From contig NZ_MBEI01000006.1 of the NCBI RefSeq assembly GCF_001953985.1, forward strand, positions 1 through 64,000: 64,000 bases of DNA, written 5' to 3'. The position numbers and the translations under genes are program-made. Positions 9,601 to 19,145 of the stretch are shown in pieces (the first letter of the stretch is position 1; every line of letters starts with the position of its first letter). Source of the DNA: Mycobacterium colombiense. Its GTDB lineage: Bacteria > Actinomycetota > Actinomycetes > Mycobacteriales > Mycobacteriaceae. Under the pieces are notes generated by a model, which was not told where the DNA came from, searched no databases, and saw only the letters and a program-made list of their open reading frames with translations.

Positions 9601-12600
9601 CCGCGCCACGCATTCGTCCACCGGCGCGCGGCTTCAGGTCGACGACGACCGCGTGGTGCTCAGCGTGCCGGTGTCAGGCACCTGGATCGACATCCCATTC
9701 ACGTTGCCGCCCAACACCATTGACGGCGCCACTCCGGTGGTCTCCACCGAGGATGCCGCCACGGCCATGCGTGCGGTGCTGGCCATCGCGGCCGGCGTCG
9801 ACGGCCCGGAGTTCCTGCCCCCGGTCACCGACGGAACGGCCACGGTCATGGTGGACTGGGACCCCGAGCGGGTCGCCGATCACACCGGCGTCACGGCTAC
9901 CTTCGGAGAACCGTTGGCGCCCAGCCTCACCACCGTGCCCGACGCGCTCGTCGGACCGTGCTGGCCCGCCGTCTTCTCTGCGATCGGCTCGGCCGTCACG
10001 GACGCCGGCGTCCCGGTCGTCGAGGGCCTGCTGAGCCTGGTGCATCTGGACCACGCCGCTCACATGGTCGGCAAGCTGCCGCCGACGCGGTCGCAATTGA
10101 CGATCACCGCAACGGCTTCGGCGGCCATCGACACGGACATGGGGCGCGTCGTCCCGGTCTCGGTCGCCATCACCGACAGCGACGGTCAGGTGATCGCCAC
10201 CCTCGATGAGCGTTTCGCCATCCTGGGCCGCACCGGGGCCGCCGAACTGACCGACCCGACGCGCGCCGGCGGCGCGGTCTCGGAGAACGCGACCGACACA
10301 CCGCGCCGGCGCCGCCGCGACGTCACCATCACCGCGCCGGTCGACATGCGTCCGTTCGCGGTGGTCTCCGGTGACCACAACCCCATCCACACCGACCGGG
10401 CCGCCGCGCTGCTGGCCGGTCTGGAATCGCCCATCGTGCACGGCATGTGGCTCTCTGCCGCCGCTCAGCACGCGGTGACCGCCACCGACGGTCAGGCCCG
10501 GCCGCCGGCGCGGCTGATCGGCTGGACCGCGCGCTTCCTTGGCATGGTGCGACCCGGCGACGAGGTCTCGTTCCGCGTCGACCGGGTCGGAATCGACCAG
10601 GGCGCCGAGGTTTTGGAGGTCGCCGCCAAGATCGGATCCGATCTGGTGATGTCGGCGACGGCCCGCCTGGCGGCCCCGCACACCGTCTACGCGTTCCCCG
10701 GCCAGGGCATCCAGCACAAGGGCATGGGCATGGACGTCCGGGCCCGGTCCAAGGCCGCCCGCAAGGTGTGGGACAAAGCGGACAAGTTCACCCGCGACAC
10801 CCTGGGCTTCTCGGTGCTGCACGTGGTGCGGGACAACCCGACCAGCATCATCGCCAGCGGTGTGCACTACAACCACCCCGAGGGCGTGCTGTACCTGACG
10901 CAGTTCACCCAGGTCGCGATGGCGACGGTGGCCGCGGCTCAGGTCGCCGAGATGCGCGAGCAGGGCGCCTTCGTCGAGGATGCGATCGCCTGCGGCCACT
11001 CCGTCGGGGAGTACACCGCGCTGGCCTGCGTGACCGGCATCTACGAGCTGGAAGCCTTGCTGGAGACGGTGTTTCACCGCGGATCGAAGATGCACGACAT
11101 CGTGCCGCGCGACGAGCTGGGCCGGTCCAATTACCGGCTGGCTGCCATTCGACCGTCGCAGATCGACCTGCCCGACGACGAGGTTCCCGAATTTGTCGCC
11201 GGAATCGCCGAGAGCACCGGTGAATTCCTCGAGATCGTCAACTTCAACCTGCGCGGGTCGCAGTACGCGATCGCCGGCACGGTGCGCGGCCTCGAGGCGC
11301 TCGAGGAAGAGGTGGAGCGGCGCCGCGAGATCACCGGCGGCAAGCGCTCGTTCATCTTGGTGCCCGGTATCGACGTGCCGTTCCACTCGCGCGTGCTGCG
11401 GGTCGGTGTGGCGGAGTTCCGGCGATCACTCGACCGGGTGATGCCGCGCGACAAGGACCCCGACGTGATCATCGGGCGCTACATCCCCAACCTGGTGCCG
11501 CGTCCGTTCACGCTGGACCGCGACTTCATCCAGGAGATTCGCGACCTGGTGCCGGCCGAGCCGCTCGACCCGATCCTGGCCGACTACGACACCTGGCTTG
11601 CCGAGCGCCGCATCGAGATGGCCCGCATCGTCCTGATCGAGCTGCTGGCATGGCAATTCGCCAGCCCGGTGCGCTGGATCGAAACCCAGGACCTGCTGTT
11701 CACCGAAGAGGCCGCCGGCGGCCTGGGTGTGGAGCGGTTCGTCGAGATCGGTGTGAAGTCCGCACCGACCGTCGCGGGCCTGGCCACCAACACCCTCAAG
11801 CTGCCCGAATATGCCCACAGCACAGTGGAAGTGCTCAACGCCGAGCGCGACGCGGCGGTGCTGTTCGCGACCGACACCGACCCCGAGCCGGAGCCCGAGG
11901 ACGAGCCGGAGGCGCCCGCCGACAGTGCGTCGGCACCGGAAGCGGCCGCGGCCGCGCCGGCGGCCCCCGCCGCCGCGCCGACCGCGCCGTCGGGTGCGGC
12001 ACGACCGGACGACATCGGGTTCGACGCCGCCGACGCCGCGCTGGCGCTGATCGCGCTGTCAGCCAAGATGCGCATCGACCAGATCGAGGAGCTGGACTCC
12101 ATCGAATCCATCACCGACGGCGCGTCGTCGCGGCGCAACCAGCTGCTGGTGGACCTGGGATCGGAGCTGAACCTGGGCGCCATCGACGGCGCCGCCGAAG
12201 CCGACCTGGCCGGGCTGCGCGCGCAGGTCACCAAGTTGGCGCGCACCTACAAGCCTTACGGCCCAGTGCTTTCCGACGCGATCAACGACCAGCTGCGCAC
12301 GGTCCTGGGGCCCTCGGGTAAGCGGCCCGGGGCCATCGCCGAGCGGGTCAAGAAGACCTGGGAGCTTGGCGAGGGTTGGGCCAAGCACGTCACGGTCGAG
12401 GTCGCGCTGGGCACCCGCGAGGGCACCAGTGTCCGGGGCGGCGCCATGGGCCACCTGCACGAGGGTGCACTGGCCGACGCCGCCGCGGTCGACAAGGCGA
12501 TCGACGCCGCGGTGGCTTCCGTCGCCGCGCGTCGTGGCATCGCGGTGGCGCTGCCGTCCTCGGGCGGTGGCGGCGGCGGTGCGACCATCGACGCCGCCGC

Positions 12601-15600
12601 GCTGGGCGAATTCACCGATCAGATCACCGGCCGCGACGGCGTGCTGGCCTCGGCGGCGCGCCTGGTGCTCAACCAGCTCGGCCTGGACGACCCGGTCAGC
12701 GCTTCACCGGCGGCCACCGATGCCGAGCTCATCGACCTGGTGACTACCGAACTCGGCGCCGACTGGCCACGGCTGGTGGCCCCGGTGTTCGAGCCGAAGA
12801 AGGCCGTGCTGTTCGACGACCGGTGGGCCAGCGCCCGCGAAGACCTGGTCAAGCTCTGGCTGACCGACGAGGGTGACATCGACGCCCGCTGGGTGGAGCT
12901 GTCCGAAAGGTTCGAGGGCGCAGGCCATGTCGTGGCCACCCAGGCCACCTGGTGGCAAGGCAAGGCCCTGTCCGCGGGCCGGCAGATTCACGCATCGCTG
13001 TACGGGCGGATCGCGGCCGGCGCCGAGAACCCGGACCCCGGCCCCTACAGCCACGAGGTCGCGGTGGTGACGGGCGCTTCCAAGGGCTCGATCGCCGCAT
13101 CGGTCGTCGGGCGGCTGCTCGATGGCGGTGCCACCGTCATCGCCACGACGTCCAAGCTGGACGACGAGCGGCTGGCGTTCTACCGCGGGCTCTACCGCGA
13201 CCACGCCCGCTTCGGCGCGGCGCTGTGGGTGGTCGCGGCCAACATGGCGTCCTACTCCGACATCGACGCACTGGTCGATTGGGTGGGCACCGAGCAGTCT
13301 GAAAGCCTTGGGCCGCAATCGATTCACATCAAGGACGCGCAGACCCCGACGCTGCTGTTCCCGTTCGCCGCACCGCGGGTCGCGGGCGACCTGTCCGAGG
13401 CCGGCTCGCGCTCCGAGATGGAGATGAAGGTGCTGCTGTGGGCCGTGCAGCGGCTGATCGGCGGGTTGTCGAAGATCGGCGCCGAGCGCGACATCGCGTC
13501 GCGGCTGCACGTGGTGCTGCCGGGCTCGCCGAACCGCGGAATGTTCGGCGGCGACGGCGCTTACGGTGAAGCCAAGTCGGCGCTGGATGCCCTGGTGAGC
13601 CGCTGGCACGCTGAGTCATCGTGGGCGGCCCGGGTCAGCCTGGCGCACGCTCTGATCGGTTGGACCCGCGGCACCGGGCTGATGGGCCACAACGATGCCA
13701 TCGTCGACGCGGTCGAGGAGGCCGGCGTCACCACGTACTCGACCGACGAGATGGCGGCAATGTTGTTGTCCCTCTGCGACATCGAGTCCAAGGTGGCCGC
13801 GGCCGGTGCGCCGATCAAGGCGGACCTGACCGGCGGGCTGGGCGAGGCAAACCTCGACATGGCCGAGTTGGCCGCCAAGGCCCGCGAGCAGACCACCTCG
13901 GGCGAAGAGGCGGCCGACGAGGCCGGCGCCGAGGGCACCATTGCCGCGCTGCCGTCGCCGCCGCGCGGCTTCACGCCGGCACCACCGCCGGAATGGGCGG
14001 ACCTTGACGTCGACCCGGCCGACCTGGTGGTCATCGTCGGTGGCGCGGAACTCGGCCCGTACGGCTCGTCGCGGACCCGCTTCGAGATGGAGGTCGACAA
14101 CGAACTGTCGGCGGCCGGCGTCCTGGAGCTGGCCTGGACCACCGGGCTGATCCGCTGGGAGGATGACCCCCAACCCGGTTGGTACGACACGCAATCCGGT
14201 GATCTGGTCGACGAGTCCGAGCTGGTCGAGCGCTACCATGACACCGTCGTGGAGCGCTGCGGCATCCGCGAGTTCGTCGACGACGGCGCGATCGACCCCG
14301 ATCACGCCTCGCCGCTGCTGGTGTCGGTGTTCCTGGACAAGGACTTCGCGTTCGTGGTGTCTTCGGAGGCCGACGCGCGCGCCTTCGTCGAGTTCGATCC
14401 GGAACACACGATCATCCGGCCGGTGCCGGACTCCAGCGACTGGCAGGTCATCCGCAAGGCGGGCACCGAGATTCGGGTGCCGAGGAAGACCAAGCTGTCG
14501 CGGACCGTCGGCGCGCAGATCCCGACCGGGTTCGACCCGACCGTGTTCGGCATCAGCCAGGACATGGCCAGCTCGACCGACCGGGTGGCGCTGTGGAACA
14601 TCGTCGCGACCGTCGACGCGTTCCTGTCTTCGGGATTCACCCCGGCCGAGTTGATGCGGTGGGTGCACCCGGGCCTGGTGGCCAGCACGCAGGGCACCGG
14701 CATGGGCGGCATGACGTCGATGCAGACGATGTATCACGGCAACCTGCTCGGCCGGAACAAGCCGAACGACATCCTGCAGGAAGTTCTGCCGAACGTCGTT
14801 GCCGCCCATGTCATTCAGAGCTATGTCGGCAGCTACGGCGCGATGATCCACCCGGTGGGTGCGTGCGCGACCGCGGCGGTGTCGGTCGAGGAGGGCGTCG
14901 ACAAGATCCGTCTCGGCAAGGCCGAACTGGTGGTCTCCGGCGGATTCGACGACCTGACGCTGGAAGCCATCATCGGCTTCGGTGACATGGCGGCCACCGC
15001 CGACACTTCCATGATGCGGGGCCGCGGCATCCACGACTCGAAGTTCTCCCGGCCCAACGATCGGCGCCGGCTCGGGTTCCTCGAGGCACAGGGCGGCGGC
15101 ACCATCCTGCTGGCGCGCGGTGACCTGGCGCTGAAGATGGGTCTGCCGGTGCTGGCCGTGGTGGCCTACGCGCAGTCGTTCGCCGACGGTGTGCACACGT
15201 CGATCCCGGCACCGGGACTGGGCGCGCTGGGCGCCGGTCGCGGCGGCAAGGATTCGGCGTTGGCGCGGTCGCTGGGCAAGCTCGGAGTGGGCGCCGACGA
15301 CGTCGCGGTGATCTCCAAGCACGACACGTCGACCCTGGCCAACGATCCCAACGAGACCGAACTGCACGAGCGGCTCGCCGATTCCCTCGGCCGCTCCGAG
15401 GGCGCGCCGCTGTTCGTGGTGTCGCAGAAGAGCCTCACCGGGCATGCCAAGGGCGGCGCTGCGGTCTTCCAGATGATGGGCCTGTGCCAGATCCTGCGCG
15501 ACGGGGTGATCCCGCCGAACCGCAGCCTGGATTGCGTCGACGACGAACTGGCCGGCTCGGCCCACTTCGTGTGGGTGCGCGAAACCCTGCGGCTCGGGGA

Positions 15601-15925
15601 GAAGTTCCCGCTCAAGGCCGGCTTGGTGACCAGCCTTGGGTTCGGCCACGTTTCGGGGCTGGTGGCGCTGGTGCACCCGCAGGCGTTCGTCGCCGCGCTC
15701 GACCCGCAGCAGCGCGCGGACTACCAGCGGCGCGCGGATGCGCGCCTGCTGGCCGGTCAGCGGCGGCTGGCATCGGCGATCGCCGGTGGCGCGCCGATGT
15801 ACGAGCGCCCGCCGAACCGTCGCTTCGACCATGACGAGTCGGAGAAGCGTCAGGAGGCGGCGATGCTGCTGAACCCGGATTCGCGCCTGGGCGACGGCGA
15901 GGCCTACCAGGTCTCTGCCGGATGA
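6662..15925 (+). CDS. fas: Type I fatty acid synthase (FAS I)
   Basis: This 3087-residue cytosolic megasynthase makes acyl-CoAs de novo, feeding membrane lipids and mycolic acid synthesis. The domains run in the bacterial FAS I order: acetyltransferase (GHSQG near 157), enoyl reductase (LAGMTPTTVDAHIVAAA near 425), dehydratase of MaoC type (GDHNPIHTD near 1240), malonyl/palmitoyl transferase (GHSVGEYTA near 1445), ACP, ketoreductase (VVTGASKGSIAAS near 2135) and ketosynthase (active Cys2735 in GACATAAVS; His in SKHDTSTL and LTGHAKGG). By alignment with yeast FAS the ACP phosphopantetheine serine is about Ser1822 in DGASSRRNQ. An Ala/Pro/Glu-rich linker (about 1740-1780) precedes the ACP. The GTG start has a strong ribosome-binding site. 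The synthase is intact, with no frameshift. Confidence 0.98.
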   Translation: MTIHEHDRVSADRDGQGRAPHAGDTHALVDRLTAGEPYAVAFGGQGSAWLETLEELVSSAGIESDLATLVGEVNLLLEPVAKELVVVRPIGFEPLSWVRALAAEDPIPSDKHLTSAAVSIPGVLLTQIAAVRALARQGMDLKATPPVAVAGHSQGVLAVEALKAGGARDVELLALAQLIGAAGTLVARRRGISVLGDRPPMVSVTNADPERIGRLLDEFAQDVRTVLPPVLSIRNGRRSVVITGTPEQLSRFELYCQQISEKEEADRKNKLRGGDVFSPVFDPVQVEVGFHTPRLADGIDIVGSWAEKVGLDVELARHLTESILVRPVDWVEEITRVNDAGARWILDLGPGDILTRLTAPVIRGLGVGIVPAATRGGQRNLFTVGAVPEVARAWSSYAPTLVRLPDGRVKLSTKFTRLTGRSPILLAGMTPTTVDAHIVAAAANAGHWAELAGGGQVTEEIFADRIEQLAGLLEDGRTYQFNALFLDPYLWKLQVGGKRLVQKARQSGAAIDGLVVSAGIPDLEEAVELIEELGEVGISHVVFKPGTVEQIRSVIRIATEVSTKPVIAHIEGGRAGGHHSWEDLDDLLLATYSELRSRSNITVCVGGGIGTPERAADYLSGRWAQAYGFPLMPIDGILVGTAAMAAKEATTSPAVKRMLVETQGTDQWIGAGKASGGMASSRSQLGADIHEIDNSASRCGRLLDEVAGDADAVAERRDEIIAAMANTAKPYFGDVGEMTYLQWLQRYVELSIGDGDSTADTASPGSPWLADTWRDRFEQMLKRAEARLHAQDFGPIETLFDGTTEDGARLLENPAEAIATLLAHYPEAERVQLHPADVPFFVTLCKLLGKPVNFVPVIDKDVRRWWRSDSLWQAHDARYDADQVCIIPGTAAVAGITRMDEPVGELLDRFEQAAIDEALAAGVEPTAVTSRRTGRADVTGPLAVVLDAPDVQWAGRTATNPVHRIADPSDWLVHDGPESRRATHSSTGARLQVDDDRVVLSVPVSGTWIDIPFTLPPNTIDGATPVVSTEDAATAMRAVLAIAAGVDGPEFLPPVTDGTATVMVDWDPERVADHTGVTATFGEPLAPSLTTVPDALVGPCWPAVFSAIGSAVTDAGVPVVEGLLSLVHLDHAAHMVGKLPPTRSQLTITATASAAIDTDMGRVVPVSVAITDSDGQVIATLDERFAILGRTGAAELTDPTRAGGAVSENATDTPRRRRRDVTITAPVDMRPFAVVSGDHNPIHTDRAAALLAGLESPIVHGMWLSAAAQHAVTATDGQARPPARLIGWTARFLGMVRPGDEVSFRVDRVGIDQGAEVLEVAAKIGSDLVMSATARLAAPHTVYAFPGQGIQHKGMGMDVRARSKAARKVWDKADKFTRDTLGFSVLHVVRDNPTSIIASGVHYNHPEGVLYLTQFTQVAMATVAAAQVAEMREQGAFVEDAIACGHSVGEYTALACVTGIYELEALLETVFHRGSKMHDIVPRDELGRSNYRLAAIRPSQIDLPDDEVPEFVAGIAESTGEFLEIVNFNLRGSQYAIAGTVRGLEALEEEVERRREITGGKRSFILVPGIDVPFHSRVLRVGVAEFRRSLDRVMPRDKDPDVIIGRYIPNLVPRPFTLDRDFIQEIRDLVPAEPLDPILADYDTWLAERRIEMARIVLIELLAWQFASPVRWIETQDLLFTEEAAGGLGVERFVEIGVKSAPTVAGLATNTLKLPEYAHSTVEVLNAERDAAVLFATDTDPEPEPEDEPEAPADSASAPEAAAAAPAAPAAAPTAPSGAARPDDIGFDAADAALALIALSAKMRIDQIEELDSIESITDGASSRRNQLLVDLGSELNLGAIDGAAEADLAGLRAQVTKLARTYKPYGPVLSDAINDQLRTVLGPSGKRPGAIAERVKKTWELGEGWAKHVTVEVALGTREGTSVRGGAMGHLHEGALADAAAVDKAIDAAVASVAARRGIAVALPSSGGGGGGATIDAAALGEFTDQITGRDGVLASAARLVLNQLGLDDPVSASPAATDAELIDLVTTELGADWPRLVAPVFEPKKAVLFDDRWASAREDLVKLWLTDEGDIDARWVELSERFEGAGHVVATQATWWQGKALSAGRQIHASLYGRIAAGAENPDPGPYSHEVAVVTGASKGSIAASVVGRLLDGGATVIATTSKLDDERLAFYRGLYRDHARFGAALWVVAANMASYSDIDALVDWVGTEQSESLGPQSIHIKDAQTPTLLFPFAAPRVAGDLSEAGSRSEMEMKVLLWAVQRLIGGLSKIGAERDIASRLHVVLPGSPNRGMFGGDGAYGEAKSALDALVSRWHAESSWAARVSLAHALIGWTRGTGLMGHNDAIVDAVEEAGVTTYSTDEMAAMLLSLCDIESKVAAAGAPIKADLTGGLGEANLDMAELAAKAREQTTSGEEAADEAGAEGTIAALPSPPRGFTPAPPPEWADLDVDPADLVVIVGGAELGPYGSSRTRFEMEVDNELSAAGVLELAWTTGLIRWEDDPQPGWYDTQSGDLVDESELVERYHDTVVERCGIREFVDDGAIDPDHASPLLVSVFLDKDFAFVVSSEADARAFVEFDPEHTIIRPVPDSSDWQVIRKAGTEIRVPRKTKLSRTVGAQIPTGFDPTVFGISQDMASSTDRVALWNIVATVDAFLSSGFTPAELMRWVHPGLVASTQGTGMGGMTSMQTMYHGNLLGRNKPNDILQEVLPNVVAAHVIQSYVGSYGAMIHPVGACATAAVSVEEGVDKIRLGKAELVVSGGFDDLTLEAIIGFGDMAATADTSMMRGRGIHDSKFSRPNDRRRLGFLEAQGGGTILLARGDLALKMGLPVLAVVAYAQSFADGVHTSIPAPGLGALGAGRGGKDSALARSLGKLGVGADDVAVISKHDTSTLANDPNETELHERLADSLGRSEGAPLFVVSQKSLTGHAKGGAAVFQMMGLCQILRDGVIPPNRSLDCVDDELAGSAHFVWVRETLRLGEKFPLKAGLVTSLGFGHVSGLVALVHPQAFVAALDPQQRADYQRRADARLLAGQRRLASAIAGGAPMYERPPNRRFDHDESEKRQEAAMLLNPDSRLGDGEAYQVSAG

Positions 15926-15936
15926 CGTCGGTCCGT

Positions 15937-15942
15937 TAGCCT
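15937..15942 (+). promoter_or_regulatory. -10 box (TAGCCT) before acpS
   Basis: TAGCCT lies 8 nt before the acpS ATG, in the 25-bp gap after fas. acpS may therefore have its own leaderless transcript besides read-through from fas. The identical hexamer precedes the next gene. Confidence 0.45.
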
Positions 15943-15950
15943 GGCGACCC

Positions 15951-16349
15951 ATGGGAATTGTCGGTGTGGGGATCGATCTCGTCTCCATCCCTGATTTCGC
16001 CGAGCAGGTCGACCAGCCGGGCACCGTCTTCTCCGAGACGTTCACCCCCGGGGAGCGCCGCGACGCGTCGGACAAGAGTTCGTCGGCGGCGCGTCACCTG
16101 GCGGCCCGCTGGGCCGCCAAGGAGGCCGTGATCAAGGCGTGGTCGGGATCGCGGTTCGCCCAACGGCCGGTGCTACCGGAGGACATCCATCGCGACATCG
16201 AGGTGGTCACCGACATGTGGGGCCGCCCAAGGGTCCGGCTGAGCGGCGACATCGCCAAACACCTGGCCGACGTGATCATTCACGTCTCGCTGACGCATGA
16301 GGGCGATACCGCCGCCGCGGTGGCGATCCTGGAGACGACCGCCGACTAG
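15951..16349 (+). CDS. acpS: Holo-[acyl-carrier-protein] synthase
   Basis: This 132-residue enzyme transfers the 4'-phosphopantetheine arm of CoA onto the serine of the FAS I ACP domain and of discrete ACPs. The two family signatures are present: GVGIDLVSI with metal-binding Asp9, and RWAAKEAVIKAW with the catalytic Glu. The C-terminus contains VSLTHEGDTAAAVAIL, typical of AcpS. It lies 25 bp downstream of fas, its substrate. This pairing is the usual mycobacterial one (Rv2524c-Rv2523c). Confidence 0.96.
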   Translation: MGIVGVGIDLVSIPDFAEQVDQPGTVFSETFTPGERRDASDKSSSAARHLAARWAAKEAVIKAWSGSRFAQRPVLPEDIHRDIEVVTDMWGRPRVRLSGDIAKHLADVIIHVSLTHEGDTAAAVAILETTAD

Positions 16350-16352
16350 CCT
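16347..16352 (+). promoter_or_regulatory. -10 box (TAGCCT) before the M20 peptidase
   Basis: TAGCCT overlaps the acpS stop codon and lies 7 nt before the ATG at 16360. It indicates a leaderless transcript and fixes the start of the M20 gene, rather than the upstream in-frame codon at 16297. Confidence 0.45.
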
Positions 16353-16359
16353 CGATCCC

Positions 16360-17712
16360 ATGAGCGATCTGGTTGAGCGCGTCCGCGAGCTGCTGCCGTC
16401 GGTGCGCCGCGATCTGGAAGACCTGGTGCGCATCGAATCGGTGTGGGCCGATCCCGGCCGCCGCGACGAGGTACACCGCAGCGCGCAGGCCGTCGCGGAT
16501 CTGTTGTCGCAAGCCGGTTTCGGCGACATACAGATCGTCAGCGAAGGGGGAGCGCCGGCGGTCATCGCGCGCCACCCCGCGCCACCGGGCGCGCCGACCG
16601 TCCTGCTGTACGCCCACCACGACGTCCAGCCCGAGGGCGACCGCAGCCAATGGGTGTCGCCGCCCTTCGAACCCACCGAGCGCGACGGCCGGCTCTACGG
16701 GCGCGGCAGCGCCGACGACAAGGCCGGCATCGCAACGCATTTGGCGGCGTTTCGGGCGCACGGCGGACAGCCGCCGGTGGGCGTGACGGTGTTCGTCGAG
16801 GGCGAAGAGGAATCCGGATCGCCGTCGCTGGGCCGGCTGCTGGCCGCCCACCGCGATGCGCTGGCCGCCGACGTGATCGTCATCGCCGACTCGGACAACT
16901 GGAGCACCGAGATCCCGGCGCTGACGGTCACGCTTCGCGGCCTGGTCGACTGCGTCGTCGAAGTCGCCACGCTCGACCACGGGCTGCACTCCGGCATCTG
17001 GGGTGGCGTGGTACCCGACGCGCTGAGCGTCCTTGTGCGGCTGTTGGCCAGTTTGCACGACGACGAAGGTAACGTGGCCGTCGCCGGCCTGCATGAAAGC
17101 ACCGCGGCCGCAGTCGATTACCCGCCCGAGCGGGTGCGTGCCGACTCCGGACTACTCGACGGTGTGTCCGAAATCGGTTCGGGCTCGGCGCCGCAGCGGC
17201 TGTGGGCCAAACCCGCGATCACCGTGATCGGCATCGACACCACACCCATCGAGAAGGCGTCCAACACGCTGATCCCGCGGGCGCGCGCCAAGATCAGCAT
17301 GCGCGTCGCGCCCGGCGGTGACGCGGCGGCACACCTGGACGCGTTGACCGCGCACCTGCAACAGCATGCGCCGTGGGGCGCACAGGTCAGCGTCACCCAC
17401 GGCGACATCGGTGAGCCCTACGCCATCGACGCCAGCGGCAGTGTGTACGACGCCGCCCGGGCCGCGTTCCGTCAGGCGTGGGGCGTCGACGCGATCGACA
17501 TGGGCATGGGCGGGTCGATTCCATTCATCGCCGAATTCGCCGAGGCCTTTCCGGAGGCGAAGATCCTCGTCACCGGCGTGGAGGACCCCGCAACACAGGC
17601 CCACAGCATCAACGAGAGCCTGCACCTGGGCGTGCTGGAACGCGCGGCGATCAGCGAGGCGCTGCTGCTGGCCAACCTCGCTGAGGGGAAACTCGACCGC
17701 CAAAATGCTTAA
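16360..17712 (+). CDS. M20-family metallopeptidase (Rv2522c homologue)
   Basis: This 450-residue cytosolic zinc peptidase is of the ArgE/DapE/CPG2 type. Metal and catalytic elements are present: His86-His87-Asp88 in YAHHDVQPEGD, bridging Asp119 in GRGSADDKAG, and the Glu pair 149-150 in EGEEESGS. The M20 dimerisation domain follows, with the last metal ligand expected in the C-terminal TQAHSINES segment. It is 10 bp from acpS and belongs to the conserved fas-acpS neighbourhood. Its true substrate (dipeptide or N-acyl amino acid) is unknown. The start was chosen by the -10 box 7 nt upstream. Confidence 0.88.
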   Translation: MSDLVERVRELLPSVRRDLEDLVRIESVWADPGRRDEVHRSAQAVADLLSQAGFGDIQIVSEGGAPAVIARHPAPPGAPTVLLYAHHDVQPEGDRSQWVSPPFEPTERDGRLYGRGSADDKAGIATHLAAFRAHGGQPPVGVTVFVEGEEESGSPSLGRLLAAHRDALAADVIVIADSDNWSTEIPALTVTLRGLVDCVVEVATLDHGLHSGIWGGVVPDALSVLVRLLASLHDDEGNVAVAGLHESTAAAVDYPPERVRADSGLLDGVSEIGSGSAPQRLWAKPAITVIGIDTTPIEKASNTLIPRARAKISMRVAPGGDAAAHLDALTAHLQQHAPWGAQVSVTHGDIGEPYAIDASGSVYDAARAAFRQAWGVDAIDMGMGGSIPFIAEFAEAFPEAKILVTGVEDPATQAHSINESLHLGVLERAAISEALLLANLAEGKLDRQNA

Positions 17713-17730
17713 CGAGACCGGCAGTCTCGT
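17712..17730. promoter_or_regulatory. Perfect 7-bp stem inverted repeat after the M20 gene
   Basis: ACGAGAC (17712-17718) and GTCTCGT (17724-17730) are perfect inverted arms with a 5-nt spacer, starting at the last base of the M20 stop codon. There is no T-tract. It could be a hairpin ending the fas-acpS-M20 transcript or an operator for the P450 that starts at 17778. Confidence 0.45.
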
Positions 17731-17777
17731 CGCATACTGCTTCTACACGCAGCCACTGGTCCGCAGGAGACGCCACC

Positions 17778-19145
17778 GTGAGTACGGAAAACACCCTGAC
17801 CGGAGACGCCGGCAAGACCAACCGTTACCACTTTGATCGCCACACCCGGGAGTACCGCGAGCGGTTCACCGAGATCACGGAGGACATGCACGCCAGGTGC
17901 CCGGTGGCGTGGACCGACACCTACGACGGGCATTGGGTGGCCGCGGGCAATCGGGAAGTCTTCGAGCTCGCGCGCTGCCCGCACGTGTCCAACGACCACG
18001 ACGTCACCGGTGACGGCACCGGCTACAAGGGAATCACGATTCCCACGCTGCCGCAGGGCACCGGCGTCCGGGGCGGCATGCTCGAGATGGACGAACCCGA
18101 GCACTCCGTCTACCGCGGCATCCTCAACCCCTACCTGTCGCCGGCGGCCGTCAAGCGCTGGAAGCCATTTGTCGACGAGATCGTGCGGGCCAGCATCGAC
18201 GAGAAGATCGAAGCCGGGCGAATCGACTTCGTCGACGATCTCGCGAACGTCGTGCCCGCCGTCCTGACTCTGGCGATCATGGGCGTGCCGCTGAAGAAGT
18301 GGCAGCTCTATTGCGAGCCGGCCCACGCCAGCGTCTACACTCCCGCCGATTCCCCGGACGCCCCAAGGGTTTTGGAGCAGACGCTGGCGATGGGGGCGGA
18401 CCTGTTCAACCACCTGCTCGAGATCCGCGAGAACCCGCGCCCCGGCATTGTGGACGCGTTGGCACGACTTGAGATCGACGGCGAACCCGCTCCCGACGCC
18501 GAACTGCTCGGAATGCTCGGCTTGATCATCGGCGGAGGTTTCGACACGACGACGGCGCTGACCGCGCATTCACTCGAATGGCTGGGCGAAAATCCCGAGC
18601 AGCGCGAACTGCTGAGGCGGGAATCGGAAACACTGCTCGACTCGGCGACCGAGGAATTCCTGCGTTACTTCACGCCCGCCCCCGGCGACGGTCGCACGAT
18701 CGCCGCCGACCTCGAAATAGCGGGCACCCGGTTCAAGGAGGGCGATCGCCTGTGGCTGTCCTGGGCGATGGCCAACCGCGACCCCTCAGTGTTTCCCGAT
18801 CCGAACCGGTTGGACCTGAGCCGAAAGAACAACCGGCACTTCAGCTTCGGGCTCGGCATCCACCGCTGCATCGGCTCCAACGTCGCGCGCGTCGTGTTCA
18901 AGTCGATGCTGATGGCGGTGCTCGACCGGATGCCCGACTACCGCTGCGACCCCGAGGGCACCGTGCACTATCCGACGATCGGCGTGATCCAGGGCATGCA
19001 GCACCTGCCGGCCACCTTCACCCCGGGCAACCCGCTTGGGCCGGGGATCGACGAGACGCTGGAGAAGCTGCAGCGGGTCTGCGACGAACAGGGGATTGCG
19101 CGACCGATCACCGAGTACAACCAGCCAGCCGTTATCGGCGACTGA
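17778..19145 (+). CDS. Cytochrome P450
   Basis: This is a 455-residue soluble class I P450, a predicted monooxygenase. The haem loop FSFGLGIHRCIG gives Cys364 as thiolate ligand. The I-helix is GGGFDTTTAL (near 252), and the ExxR pair is in EEFLR (near 292). The GTG start follows GCAGGAGA. It is the first gene after the conserved fas block and the first of five P450s in the window. No ferredoxin or reductase is adjacent. An inverted repeat lies about 50 bp upstream. The substrate is unknown. Confidence 0.93.
   Translation: MSTENTLTGDAGKTNRYHFDRHTREYRERFTEITEDMHARCPVAWTDTYDGHWVAAGNREVFELARCPHVSNDHDVTGDGTGYKGITIPTLPQGTGVRGGMLEMDEPEHSVYRGILNPYLSPAAVKRWKPFVDEIVRASIDEKIEAGRIDFVDDLANVVPAVLTLAIMGVPLKKWQLYCEPAHASVYTPADSPDAPRVLEQTLAMGADLFNHLLEIRENPRPGIVDALARLEIDGEPAPDAELLGMLGLIIGGGFDTTTALTAHSLEWLGENPEQRELLRRESETLLDSATEEFLRYFTPAPGDGRTIAADLEIAGTRFKEGDRLWLSWAMANRDPSVFPDPNRLDLSRKNNRHFSFGLGIHRCIGSNVARVVFKSMLMAVLDRMPDYRCDPEGTVHYPTIGVIQGMQHLPATFTPGNPLGPGIDETLEKLQRVCDEQGIARPITEYNQPAVIGD

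Noticed and set aside
7406..9613. 735-codon antisense frame inside fas
   Set aside because: Shadow of the acetyltransferase and enoyl reductase coding sequence; no domain and no start signal.
13616..16075. 819-codon open frame antisense to the fas 3' end
   Set aside because: It lies opposite the ketosynthase domain and acpS, its translation is rich in Arg/His/Gly without any family pattern, and it is a by-product of high-GC codon bias.
17712..17730. Intrinsic terminator after the M20 gene
   Set aside because: The stem is perfect but short and has no T-tract, so a terminator call alone is not justified; recorded as an inverted repeat of uncertain role.
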